Below the pieces are notes generated by a model. It was given only the letters and a program-made list of their open reading frames with translations, searched no databases and was not told where the DNA came from. Below, one piece after another: positions 43,851 to 51,676 of a stretch of 64,000 nt of DNA. Position numbers and translations under genes: made by a program. Source of the DNA: CAWJFJ01 sp963800065 (lineage in GTDB: Bacteria > Actinomycetota > Acidimicrobiia > Acidimicrobiales > UBA8190); contig CAWCZO010000008.1 of the NCBI GenBank assembly GCA_963800065.1, positions 992,001-1,056,000 of the forward strand. Direction: 5' to 3'. Position 1 is the stretch's first letter. The number at the start of each line of letters is the position of its first letter.

Positions 43851-44497
43851 GCGCGTCCGAGCTCGTCGCCGAAGGTCTCGGTCTCGATCTCGGCGGTCGC
43901 CGCGTTCTCGATGCCATCACCCTCAGGGCCGTGGCCGGTGAACCTCTGGCCCTCTCCGGCCCGTCCGGATCCGGCAAGACGGTTCTCCTGCTGGTCCTGG
44001 CCGGGCTCATCGCCCCGACGCGCGGAGCGGTCCTGGTCGACGGTGTCCCGATCACCACGGCCGACGACCGCGCCCGTGTCGGATTCGGCGTCATCCTGCA
44101 GACGCAGGGGCTCGTATCGGAATTGACGGCCGACGAGAACGTGGCGCTCCCCTTGCAGGAACGCCGTTTGCCGGCCACCGAGGTGATGGCCCGTACCCGC
44201 CAGGCGTTGACGGCCGTCGGGCTCGAGGACGTCGGTGACCGGTGGGCGGAGGAACTGTCGGGGGGGCAGCGCCAGAGAGTGGGCGTGGCCCGGGCCCTGG
44301 CCGGCTCGCCCCAGGTCCTGATCGCCGACGAGCCCACCGCCGAGCTCGATCCGGACAACCGCACCAGGGTCCTCTCGTTGCTCCTGGACCCGTCCCCGGC
44401 CCGGATCGTCGTCGTGGCTTCCAACGATCCCGAGGTCTCCCACGCCTGTCGCCGCGTCGTGCACCTGCGTGACGGGAGGGTGGACGCCGAGCAGTGA
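43847..44497 (+). CDS. ABC transporter ATPase lacking the H-loop histidine
   Basis: 216 residues. Walker A GPSGSGKT (38-45), Q-loop ILQTQGL, canonical LSGGQ (137-141), Walker B VLIADEPTAELD; but the H-loop reads VVVASNDPEV with Asn193 where His is expected. It thus has a good signature and a defective switch, the mirror image of the upstream ATPase. GTG 43847 overlaps the upstream stop as GTGA. Together with the single large permease it should form one asymmetric transporter. Confidence 0.88.
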   Translation: MSASELVAEGLGLDLGGRRVLDAITLRAVAGEPLALSGPSGSGKTVLLLVLAGLIAPTRGAVLVDGVPITTADDRARVGFGVILQTQGLVSELTADENVALPLQERRLPATEVMARTRQALTAVGLEDVGDRWAEELSGGQRQRVGVARALAGSPQVLIADEPTAELDPDNRTRVLSLLLDPSPARIVVVASNDPEVSHACRRVVHLRDGRVDAEQ

Positions 44498-44550
44498 CGG
44501 CGGTCCTGAGTAGCGTGATGCGCAGAGAGATACGCACCAGGGAGACAAAC

Positions 44551-44961
44551 ATGGACAAAGCGGCGGTGCTGACCTTCATCCGTCACCACCATCATGCGGT
44601 ACTGGCCACCACGCGGGCCGACGGTGAGCCCCAGCTGTCTCCGGTGGCCGTCGGCGTCGACGAGGAGGACGCCGTCGTGGTGAGCACGCGCCAGACGGCG
44701 GCCAAGACGAAGAACCTTCGCCGACGACCGCGTGCCTCGATCGTGGTTCTCAGCGACGGCTTCTTCGGCGAGTGGGTCCAGGTCGAGGGGCCCGTCGAGA
44801 TCGTCTCCCTGCCCGAGGCCATGGACGGACTGATCGCCTACTACCGGGAGATCTCGGGCGAACACCCGGACTGGGACGAGTACCGCGCCGCCATGGAGAG
44901 CGAGCAACGTGTCCTGCTTCGCCTCACCGTCGAGCGGACCGGTCCCACGGTGAGCGGCTGA
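44551..44961 (+). CDS. PPOX-class F420-dependent oxidoreductase
   Basis: 136 residues from ATG 44551, preceded by GGGAG at good spacing. Split-barrel FMN-binding fold: FIRHHHHAVLATTRADGEPQLSPVAVGVDEEDAVVVST, KTKNLRRRPRASIVVLSD and WVQVEGPVEIV, matching the Rv1155-like PPOX class whose members in actinobacteria often bind F420. An FbiC is encoded at 29806, so F420 should be available. Physiological substrate unknown. Confidence 0.82.
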   Translation: MDKAAVLTFIRHHHHAVLATTRADGEPQLSPVAVGVDEEDAVVVSTRQTAAKTKNLRRRPRASIVVLSDGFFGEWVQVEGPVEIVSLPEAMDGLIAYYREISGEHPDWDEYRAAMESEQRVLLRLTVERTGPTVSG

Positions 44962-44982
44962 CCCCTTCGGTCAAACGGCTCC

Positions 44983-44996
44983 TCCGGTCAACCGGA
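44983..44996. other. Small perfect hairpin after the PPOX gene
   Basis: TCCGG-TCAA-CCGGA (5-bp arms, 4-base loop) begins 22 bases after the stop at 44961; a related CGGTCAAACGG lies just before it. No U-tract follows. It could be a weak terminator or an operator for the NlpC/P60 gene; the remaining ~120 bases to 45115 hold nothing else clear. Confidence 0.3.
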
Positions 44997-45115
44997 CGGG
45001 CCTTGACGGCGCCGTCGTGACCGTGCTCCACTCGGACCGGCGGGCGCCCCGCTCACCCGTTCTCTGAGCCCACCGCTCACGCATCTCGACTTCCGTCACC
45101 GCGAGGTCACGACCC

Positions 45116-45655
45116 ATGCGTCCGCCGGTCCGCCTTCTTCTCGTCCTCGGCGCCGTCGTCATCTCGGCGGCGACCGTGGTCAGCATGGGCGCCGCCGCCT
45201 GGGTCGGGGTGACCGGAGGCGTCGACCTGCCCGCCGGTCTCGGCGCCGTCACGCCGGCCCTGGTCCCCGGAACGCCGGCGCCCACCGGCAACTCGGCGGC
45301 GGCCCGCGCCGTGGCCTGGGCCCTGGCGCGGCTCGGGACCCCGTACCGGTGGGGCGGCGAGGGTGACGGGGGCTTCGACTGCTCGGGCCTGGTGCAGGCG
45401 GCCTTCGCCGCCGCCGGCGTCGTTCTCCCCCGGGTCGCCCAGGACCAGTTCGACGCCGGGCCCCGGCTGCCGCCGGACGTGGCCCTCCGGCCCGGGGACC
45501 TGGTCTTCTTCGGTACCTCGGCCCACGCCGTCGACCACGTCGGGATCGTCGTCGGGACCGGGGAGATGGTCGACGCCCCCCACACCGGGGCCGTGGTCCG
45601 GGTGGAGCCGATCTGGTCCGCTGGCTTCGTGGGAGCCACCCGGCCGGCCCCCTGA
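45116..45655 (+). CDS. Secreted NlpC/P60 peptidoglycan endopeptidase
   Basis: 179 residues from ATG 45116. N-terminal signal/anchor helix (LLLVLGAVVISAATVVSMGAAA), short linker, then an NlpC/P60 domain: ALARLGTPYRWGGEGDGGFDCSGLVQ with catalytic Cys89, VDHVGIVVG with His141, and a third polar residue His156 (MVDAPHTG). Cleaves D-Glu-to-diamino-acid bonds in stem peptides. A ribosome-like GAGG lies 11 bases upstream. Likely a cell-separation or remodelling hydrolase with no binding domain. Confidence 0.88.
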   Translation: MRPPVRLLLVLGAVVISAATVVSMGAAAWVGVTGGVDLPAGLGAVTPALVPGTPAPTGNSAAARAVAWALARLGTPYRWGGEGDGGFDCSGLVQAAFAAAGVVLPRVAQDQFDAGPRLPPDVALRPGDLVFFGTSAHAVDHVGIVVGTGEMVDAPHTGAVVRVEPIWSAGFVGATRPAP

Positions 45656-45671
45656 CCGATATCGTCGGCAC

Positions 45672-46565
45672 ATGCCCACCATGCCGGCGCCGATGCACTC
45701 CCGGTCAGCGACGGGGCCTCCGGTGGATCCCTTCGCCGCACGGGCCCTCACCGCCCTGCGCACCCACGGCCCTCTGGTCTTCGGACTCGATCCCTCGGGC
45801 GACCTCCTGATCGAGTGGGGATTGGGTGACACCGCCGACGGACTGGAACGATTCGTCGACATCGTCGTGGAGGCCTCGGTGGGCACCGTCGGGGTGGTGA
45901 AACCACAGGCCGCCTTCTACGAGCGCCAAGGTTGGCGGGGGATGAGAAGCCTGGCCCGACTGGTCGACGCCTGTCGCTCGGCGGGAGTCCTCGTCCTTCT
46001 CGACGCCAAGCGCGGCGACGTCGGCTCGACCAACGAGGCCTACGCCGAGGCCTACCTCGGACCCGAGGCCGCCGTCCCCGTGGACGCCATCACCATCACC
46101 CCCTATCTGGGCCTGGCCGCCATGCAGCCCATCTTGGACCGGGCCGTGGCCAACGGCGCCGGCATCTTCATCGTGACCCGGTCCTCCAATGTCGAAGGGC
46201 GCGCCATCCAGGGGGCCCGCCACCCCAGCACGACGACGGTCGAGCACCAGCTCGTGGTCGACATCGCCGCTGAGAACCGTCGCGTGGCCCCCGGCACCAT
46301 CGGGCCGATCGGCGCCGTCTTCGGCCCCACGCACGGGCCCCCCACCGAGTTCGATCTCTCAACCATGAACGGGCTCTTCCTGGCGCCGGGGGTCGGCGCC
46401 CAGGGGGCGACGCCCGCCGACGTGGCCAGCTGCTTTGCCGCCTGCCCCGATCGCGTCCTCCCGTCGGCGTCTCGATCCCTGCTCGACGCCGGGCCGGATC
46501 CGCAGCGTCTGCGTGCCGAGGCGCTGATCCTCGCCGCCGAGCTGCAAAGGTTGCTCGGTCCGTAA
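45672..46565 (+). CDS. pyrF: Orotidine 5'-phosphate decarboxylase, type 2
   Basis: 297 residues from ATG 45672 (in-frame ATGs at 45681 and 45693 are alternatives). Signature VLVLLDAKRGDVGST with the Asp-x-Lys-x-x-Asp catalytic array, VFGLDPSGDLL, VDAITITPYLGLAAMQPIL and FLAPGVGAQGATPADV (phosphate loop) fit the longer type-2 PyrF of actinobacteria. Makes UMP from OMP, last step of de novo pyrimidine synthesis. It stands alone from other pyr genes here. Confidence 0.92.
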   Translation: MPTMPAPMHSRSATGPPVDPFAARALTALRTHGPLVFGLDPSGDLLIEWGLGDTADGLERFVDIVVEASVGTVGVVKPQAAFYERQGWRGMRSLARLVDACRSAGVLVLLDAKRGDVGSTNEAYAEAYLGPEAAVPVDAITITPYLGLAAMQPILDRAVANGAGIFIVTRSSNVEGRAIQGARHPSTTTVEHQLVVDIAAENRRVAPGTIGPIGAVFGPTHGPPTEFDLSTMNGLFLAPGVGAQGATPADVASCFAACPDRVLPSASRSLLDAGPDPQRLRAEALILAAELQRLLGP

Positions 46566-46598
46566 CGGGACAACACCATCCGACGAGGGGGACACATC

Positions 46599-47573
46599 AT
46601 GGGTCAGGTCAACACGGCGCGCGGTCCGGTCGACGCCGCCGCACTGGGCCCCACTCTGATGCACGAGCACGTCTTCGTTCGTTCGCCGGAGGTGGCCGCG
46701 AACTGGCCCACCGGTTGGGACCCCGTCGCCCGGGTGGCTCAGGCCGTCGAGCGACTCCAGGAGCTCCACGAGGCCGGGATCGGCACCATCGTCGACCTGA
46801 CCGTGGTCGGGCTCGGACGCGACATCGAGCTGGTCCAGAAGGTGGCCGAGCAGGTCGAGCTCCACATCGTGGTGGCCACCGGCCTCTACACCTACAACGA
46901 CCTCCCCCACTTCTTCGACTACCGCTCGGGGGACTTTCGACCGAGCGGTCTGGACCTGCTCGACGAGTACTTCCTCCACGATATCGAAAATGGTATCGCC
47001 GGCTCCGGCGTGCGCCCGGGCATCCTCAAGTGCGCCACCGACGAGCAGGGGCTCACCCCCGGCGTCGAGCGGGTCCTGCGATCGGTGGCCCGGGTCCACC
47101 GTCAGACGGGTCTCCCCATCTCCACCCATACGCACGCCCACACCAAGCGCGGGCTCGACCAGCAACGTGTCTTCACCGAGGAGGGCGTCGACCTCGAACG
47201 CGTGGTGGTGGGCCACAGTGGGGACTCGACGGACCTCGGCTACCTCGAAGAGCTCCTCCGGGCGGGATCCACTTTGGGTATGGACCGATTCGGCGTCGAC
47301 GCCTACTGCCCCACCGAGAAGCGGGTGGACACCATCGCCCGGCTGTGCGAGGCGGGATGGTCGGAACGCCTCGTCGTCTCACACGATGCCGGATGCCATA
47401 TGGACTGGTTCGACGACGAATTCCTGGCTCAGGTCCAGCCCAACTGGAACTTCATGCACATCTCGCGCGACGTACTCCCCATGATGCGGGCGCGGGGCAT
47501 CTCCGAAGACCAGATCGACGCCATGATGGTCCACACCCCCCGCCGCCTCCTCGACCACGGTCCGGGGTACTAG
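46599..47573 (+). CDS. Phosphotriesterase-family metal hydrolase (PLL-like)
   Basis: 324-residue TIM-barrel amidohydrolase. Binuclear metal ligands: His22-Glu-His24 (LMHEHVF), bridging Lys in GILKCATDEQG (carbamylated), THTHAHT, VVVGHSGDSTD and VSHDAGC. This is the set of phosphotriesterase-like lactonases, whose natural activity is usually lactone hydrolysis with side activity on organophosphates. Start ATG 46599 with GAGGGGGACA upstream. Not linked by overlap to neighbours. Confidence 0.87.
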   Translation: MGQVNTARGPVDAAALGPTLMHEHVFVRSPEVAANWPTGWDPVARVAQAVERLQELHEAGIGTIVDLTVVGLGRDIELVQKVAEQVELHIVVATGLYTYNDLPHFFDYRSGDFRPSGLDLLDEYFLHDIENGIAGSGVRPGILKCATDEQGLTPGVERVLRSVARVHRQTGLPISTHTHAHTKRGLDQQRVFTEEGVDLERVVVGHSGDSTDLGYLEELLRAGSTLGMDRFGVDAYCPTEKRVDTIARLCEAGWSERLVVSHDAGCHMDWFDDEFLAQVQPNWNFMHISRDVLPMMRARGISEDQIDAMMVHTPRRLLDHGPGY

Positions 47574-47618
47574 CCATCGCCCGTCCCCGGTCGGCTCCAC
47601 GATGACGGGTGGCCTCTG

Positions 47619-48782
47619 ATGTGGCCGTCCACGCCACCGGTGCTCCGGCCGATCGGCGTCGGTGAACGGCTCGACGCCTCCTTCAAGATCTACGGCCGCA
47701 ATTTCCTGTCGATGGCCAAAGCGGTCCTGGTCATCGCCATCCCCGCCGGTGTGATCGAGCTGCTCATCTCCCTCTCGACCGCTCTTCCCAAGACGACCTC
47801 GTCTCCGGGGTTGTTCGGGACGACGACGGTCCAGGCGTCCGCGTCGGATCGTTGGGCGTATGCGTCGGGTCTCCTTCTCCTTTTCGTGGTGGCCGAGATC
47901 ACTACCGCCGTGGCCACCGCCATCTGCTTTCTCATCGTCACCAACTCGTACCTGGGTCAACCGGTCGACTGGCGCCAGGCACTGAAGCACGGGGCATCCC
48001 GGACCCACTCGATCGCCTGGATCCTCCTGTTGATCTTTCTCGGCATCGTCGTGCCCGGGTTCGTGCTCGGGTTCATCACCGCGCTCCTCGGCGTCCTCCA
48101 CGTCAACGTCGTCACCATCCTCTTCGGGGTCGTGGCCGGTATCGCCTGGGTGCTCTACGTGGTGTGGTTCTTCGCCTGCACGCGCCTGTCGGTGCCCACC
48201 CTCATGATCGAGGACGTCCGCGGATGGAAGTCCGTGCGACGGTCGATCCGCCTCTGCCGGGGAATGTGGTGGTCGGTCTTCGGCACGGAGGTCCTGGCGT
48301 GGTTGATCGTCGAGATCTTCGGCATCCTCCTCGGTGTCGTCACCGTCGTCGCCGTTGTGGCCTCACACAACAGCACCACGGCCAACGCTGTGGTCGGCTT
48401 CTTCACCCGTACGGCGTCACTGACCCTGGCCACCCCGTTCAGCGCCGCCGTCCTCGTCGTCATCTCGATCGACCTCCGCGTGCGCAAGGAGGGCTTCGAC
48501 ATCCAGTTGCTGTCGTCCCACATGGGCGTGACACCCACCAGCTCGGCACTATCGTTTCTCCGACCCGCGCCGGGATACGGCTATCCACCACCGCAGGGCT
48601 ATCCACCACCGCAGGGCTATCCACCACCGCAGGGCTATCCACCACCGCAGGGCTATCCACCACCGCAGGGCTATCCACCACCGCAGGGCTATCCACCGCC
48701 TCCACCGGTTCCGCCGCCGGCACCTCCTCCACCCCCCGCCCCGGGTCCCCTTCCGGACGCGGGGCCCGCAGAGCCGAGCTAG
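47619..48782 (+). CDS. Polytopic membrane protein with Pro-rich hexapeptide repeat tail
   Basis: 387 residues from ATG 47619. PVLRPIGVGERLDASFKIYGRN opens the family seen at the head of actinobacterial MoxR clusters (glycerophosphodiester-phosphodiesterase-like membrane domain), followed by six or so membrane helices up to residue ~300. The cytoplasmic tail contains GYPPPQ six times in perfect tandem and ends in a Pro/Ala-rich stretch. The repeats may bind partner proteins. First gene of the 47.6-54.8 kb cluster; 6 bases before the DUF4129 gene. Confidence 0.75.
   Translation: MWPSTPPVLRPIGVGERLDASFKIYGRNFLSMAKAVLVIAIPAGVIELLISLSTALPKTTSSPGLFGTTTVQASASDRWAYASGLLLLFVVAEITTAVATAICFLIVTNSYLGQPVDWRQALKHGASRTHSIAWILLLIFLGIVVPGFVLGFITALLGVLHVNVVTILFGVVAGIAWVLYVVWFFACTRLSVPTLMIEDVRGWKSVRRSIRLCRGMWWSVFGTEVLAWLIVEIFGILLGVVTVVAVVASHNSTTANAVVGFFTRTASLTLATPFSAAVLVVISIDLRVRKEGFDIQLLSSHMGVTPTSSALSFLRPAPGYGYPPPQGYPPPQGYPPPQGYPPPQGYPPPQGYPPPQGYPPPPPVPPPAPPPPPAPGPLPDAGPAEPS
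48579..48697 (+). repeat. Six perfect 18-bp tandem repeats encoding GYPPPQ
   Basis: The unit GGCTATCCACCACCGCAG is repeated exactly six times (48579-48686), with a partial seventh copy to 48697. There is no synonymous change between copies, so the array is recent or kept uniform by slippage. Length changes of whole units keep the frame. Confidence 0.95.
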
Positions 48783-48788
48783 ATCCAG

Positions 48789-49469
48789 GTGCCGGGACCC
48801 TCGAACTTCTCCTCGTCGGCGCGTCAGCAGGCCCGCGACATCCTGGCCAAGCCCCCCTATCGGACCACGCCGGCGCACACCCCCCGACCGTTGGCCGGGG
48901 TGCTCCACGCCATCGGACGGGCGCTCAACGCCGCCATCGGCCGACCCGCCCGCTGGGTCTACCGTCACCTCCTCGTGCACGTCGGCCACGGCTTTCGGGT
49001 GGCGTTCGGCGGGTGGTGGGTGGTGGTCGTAGGTGCCTTGGCCGTGGCACTGGGAGCCGCCGTGGCCGTACTGATCGTGCGGCGCCGGGCGCGGATCTCC
49101 GCCCGGGAGCCCAGGGCCGGGTCCGTCGAGGGGGGCACGGAGGATCCGGACGAGATCGAACGGCGGGCCGCCCTGGCCGAGGGCTCGGGCGACCACGAGA
49201 CGGCCGTCCGCCTGCGTTTCCGGGCCGGACTCCTCCGGCTGCAGGGCCAGGGCGTCATCGCCGACCAGGACGCCCACACGGACCGGCAGCTGTCGGCGAT
49301 GCTGCACTCCCCCACGTTCGATGCCCTGGCCGGTCGTCACGAGATGATCGTCTACGCCGGTGACCGGGCCACCGCGGCCGACGCCGCCACGGCACGCGCC
49401 CGATGGCCTCATGTGCTCGACGAATCCCGGTCGAATGACGTTGACGGCGTGCGGGTGGGATCGCCGTGA
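48789..49469 (+). CDS. DUF4129-domain membrane protein
   Basis: 226 residues from GTG 48789. One membrane helix (WWVVVVGALAVALGAAVAVLIV) separates a basic N-terminal part containing ARDILAKPPYRTTPAHTPRPLAGVL from a cytoplasmic C-terminal DUF4129 domain with IERRAALAEGSGDHETAVRLRFRAGLLRLQGQG. Such proteins sit beside MoxR ATPases and DUF58 proteins and are likely part of that complex. Its stop overlaps the next start (ATGA-type, 4 bases). Confidence 0.8.
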   Translation: MPGPSNFSSSARQQARDILAKPPYRTTPAHTPRPLAGVLHAIGRALNAAIGRPARWVYRHLLVHVGHGFRVAFGGWWVVVVGALAVALGAAVAVLIVRRRARISAREPRAGSVEGGTEDPDEIERRAALAEGSGDHETAVRLRFRAGLLRLQGQGVIADQDAHTDRQLSAMLHSPTFDALAGRHEMIVYAGDRATAADAATARARWPHVLDESRSNDVDGVRVGSP

Positions 49470-50683
49470 CGCCGCCGGCACCGACACCGGGTCTGTCGCC
49501 GCCGCCACCTTCTGTGACCGAGCGGTGGCGAAGCATCCCCCTGCGCTGGCGCGTCGTGCTCGTCCTCCTCGCCGCCGTGGGCGGCACCGAACTGGCCTCC
49601 TCCACCGTGACCGGACTCGGCGGGAGCGGGAGCGGTGCGTCGGGTCCGTCGTCCTCCTACGACAGCTCGGGATCGGGGACCGAAGCGCTGGCCCAACTGC
49701 TCACCGAGAGCGGGCACCGGGTCGACCGCCTGACGGTCCCGCTGGGCCAGGCGGTGCTGCCGGCCGGCAGCACCGTGTTCGTCCTCGATCCCACATCGTG
49801 GAACGCGTCGGACACGGTGACTCTCGAACGGACCCTGTCGAAGGGCGACCGGGTGGTGCTGGGTGGGCGGTCACCGGGACGGGGTGTGCTGCGCTCCCTG
49901 CTCGGTGTCACCTCTCCGCCCACCTGGCGGGCCACCCCGGCCGGAATCTCGCACCCGGTGGTCGACCTGCCCGAGGTGTCCGGTGTGCGAACCGTGGTCG
50001 CCACCGGGAACGGAACCTTCGCCATGGCACCGGCACGGATGGGCGGACCGGTCCCCCTCCTGCGGGGCCCGGGGGGCACCCTGGCGCTGGTGGCCCAGGG
50101 GAGGGGGACCGTCGTGTTGCTGGCGTCGTCGTCCCCGCTTCACAACGGCTCGCTCGGACAGAGGGACGATGCGGCGCTGGCCCTCGACCTGGTGGCCCCG
50201 GGGTCTTCCGTCGTCTTCGACGAATACGACCATGGCTTCGGGCATCCGGGTTCCGGCCTCGCCGGACTCCCGGCATCGTGGCGCTGGGGTCTCGGGATCG
50301 CCCTCCTCGCCGTCGTGGTGTGGATCCTGTCGGCGTCCCGCCGGTTCGGCCCCCCTGACGGACCGGACCGGATCACGGTCCCCGCCCGCGTCCAGTACGT
50401 CGACGCCATGGCCACTCTGCTCTCCACCCGGCCGACGGACCAGGTGGCCGTGGCCGTGGCACCGGTGCGCGTCGAGGCCCGGCGACGGCTGTGCCGGCGA
50501 CTGGGGCTACCGGTCGATGCATCCGACAGCGATGTGGCCGAACGCCTCTCGGGTGGAGGGGAGGTCATCTCGATACCCGAGGCCCTGGCCGACGCCGTTC
50601 TCCGTCCCCCGGGCTCGGCCGAGGACGTGGTGGCTGTGGGCAGGGCCTTGTCGGAGCTCGATCGGGAGGGTGGAATTCGATGA
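49466..50683 (+). CDS. DUF4350-domain membrane protein
   Basis: 405 residues from GTG 49466. N-terminal Pro-rich leader and membrane helix (WRVVLVLLAAVGGTELA), then a DUF4350 region (YDSSGSGTEALAQLLTESGHRVDRL, FVLDPTSWNASD, VVFDEYDHGFGH), a second helix (WGLGIALLAVVVWILSASRRFGPP) and a C-terminal helical cytoplasmic domain. The fold is glutamine-amidotransferase-like but lacks an obvious catalytic triad. Typical neighbour of MoxR; overlaps the DUF4129 gene by 4 bases and precedes moxR by 10. Confidence 0.8.
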   Translation: MTPPAPTPGLSPPPPSVTERWRSIPLRWRVVLVLLAAVGGTELASSTVTGLGGSGSGASGPSSSYDSSGSGTEALAQLLTESGHRVDRLTVPLGQAVLPAGSTVFVLDPTSWNASDTVTLERTLSKGDRVVLGGRSPGRGVLRSLLGVTSPPTWRATPAGISHPVVDLPEVSGVRTVVATGNGTFAMAPARMGGPVPLLRGPGGTLALVAQGRGTVVLLASSSPLHNGSLGQRDDAALALDLVAPGSSVVFDEYDHGFGHPGSGLAGLPASWRWGLGIALLAVVVWILSASRRFGPPDGPDRITVPARVQYVDAMATLLSTRPTDQVAVAVAPVRVEARRRLCRRLGLPVDASDSDVAERLSGGGEVISIPEALADAVLRPPGSAEDVVAVGRALSELDREGGIR

Positions 50684-50693
50684 GAATCCAACG

Positions 50694-51671
50694 ATGACCG
50701 ATCCGACGGCTCCCCCGCCGCCCGCGTCGTCCCCCGGCACCCTGGCCCAGCTCCGGCTGGCCGTCAACGAAGAGGTGGCCAAGGTGGTGGTGGGACAGAC
50801 GTCTCTGGTGGACGCCACCCTCGCCGCCATCGCCGTCGGCGGTCACCTGCTCCTGCGCGGCCCGCCCGGGGTGGCCAAGACCCTGCTCGCCTCGGCCGTG
50901 GCGCGGGCCACCGCCCTCGACACGCGACGCGTCCAGTTCACCCCCGACATGCTTCCCTCCGACGTGACGGGGACGCTCGTCCTGCGGGGTTCGGAGCTGG
51001 TCTTCCGCTCCGGTCCCGTCTTCACCAACCTGCTCCTGGCCGACGAGATCAACAGGACACCGCCGAAGACACAGGCCGCCCTCCTCGAGGCCATGCAGGA
51101 GGGTCAGGTCACCATCGACGGCGCTCCCCACGCGCTCCCCGAGCCGTTCACGGTGCTGGCCACCTTGAATCCGATCGAATACGAGGGCACGTACCCCCTG
51201 CCCGAAGCGCAGCTCGACCGCTTCCTCATGCAGCTGACGGTCGGGTATCCCAGCGCCCACGACGAAGAGGCGCTCCTGCGACTGCGCCACGTCGGGGTAT
51301 CGCCGGCGACGCTCGCCGACGTGCGACCGGTGGCCACCGTGCAGCAGCTCATGGCGGCGCGTGCCGAGGTCGATGCCGTCACCGTCAGCGATCCCGTCAT
51401 CGCCTACGTGGCCGCCGTCATCCGGCGCACGCGCGAGCTGCCCGCCGTCGTCCTCGGCGCCAGCCCCCGCGCCGGCGTCCACCTCCTGGCGGCGGCTCGG
51501 GCCTGGGCCTCGCTGAACGGACGCACCTATGTCGTCCCCGACGACGTGGTGTCGCTGGCCACTCCTGTTCTGCACCACCGCCTGATTCTCACGCCCGAGG
51601 CCGAGCTCGACCGCTTCACCCCCGAGCAGGCCCTCCAGGCGGTGTTGTCGACCGTGCCCATCCCCCGCTGA
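50694..51671 (+). CDS. MoxR-family AAA+ ATPase
   Basis: 325 residues from ATG 50694. KVVVGQTSLVDATLAAIAVGGHLLLRGPPGVAKTLLA (Walker A GPPGVAKT), FTPDMLPSDVTGT, LLLADEINRTPPKTQAALLEAMQE (Walker B), VLATLNPIEYEGTYPLPEAQLDRFLM (sensor 1), and the C-terminal lid GASPRAGVHLLAAARAWA. MoxR proteins act as chaperone-like ATPases with the adjacent VWA/DUF58 partner. The gene is followed by DUF58 after 5 bases, the standard pair. Confidence 0.92.
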   Translation: MTDPTAPPPPASSPGTLAQLRLAVNEEVAKVVVGQTSLVDATLAAIAVGGHLLLRGPPGVAKTLLASAVARATALDTRRVQFTPDMLPSDVTGTLVLRGSELVFRSGPVFTNLLLADEINRTPPKTQAALLEAMQEGQVTIDGAPHALPEPFTVLATLNPIEYEGTYPLPEAQLDRFLMQLTVGYPSAHDEEALLRLRHVGVSPATLADVRPVATVQQLMAARAEVDAVTVSDPVIAYVAAVIRRTRELPAVVLGASPRAGVHLLAAARAWASLNGRTYVVPDDVVSLATPVLHHRLILTPEAELDRFTPEQALQAVLSTVPIPR

Positions 51672-51676
51672 CACCG

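Noticed and set aside
48579..48697. CRISPR-like array
   Set aside because: Units are contiguous with no spacers, in frame, and encode a Pro-rich peptide repeat; no cas genes.
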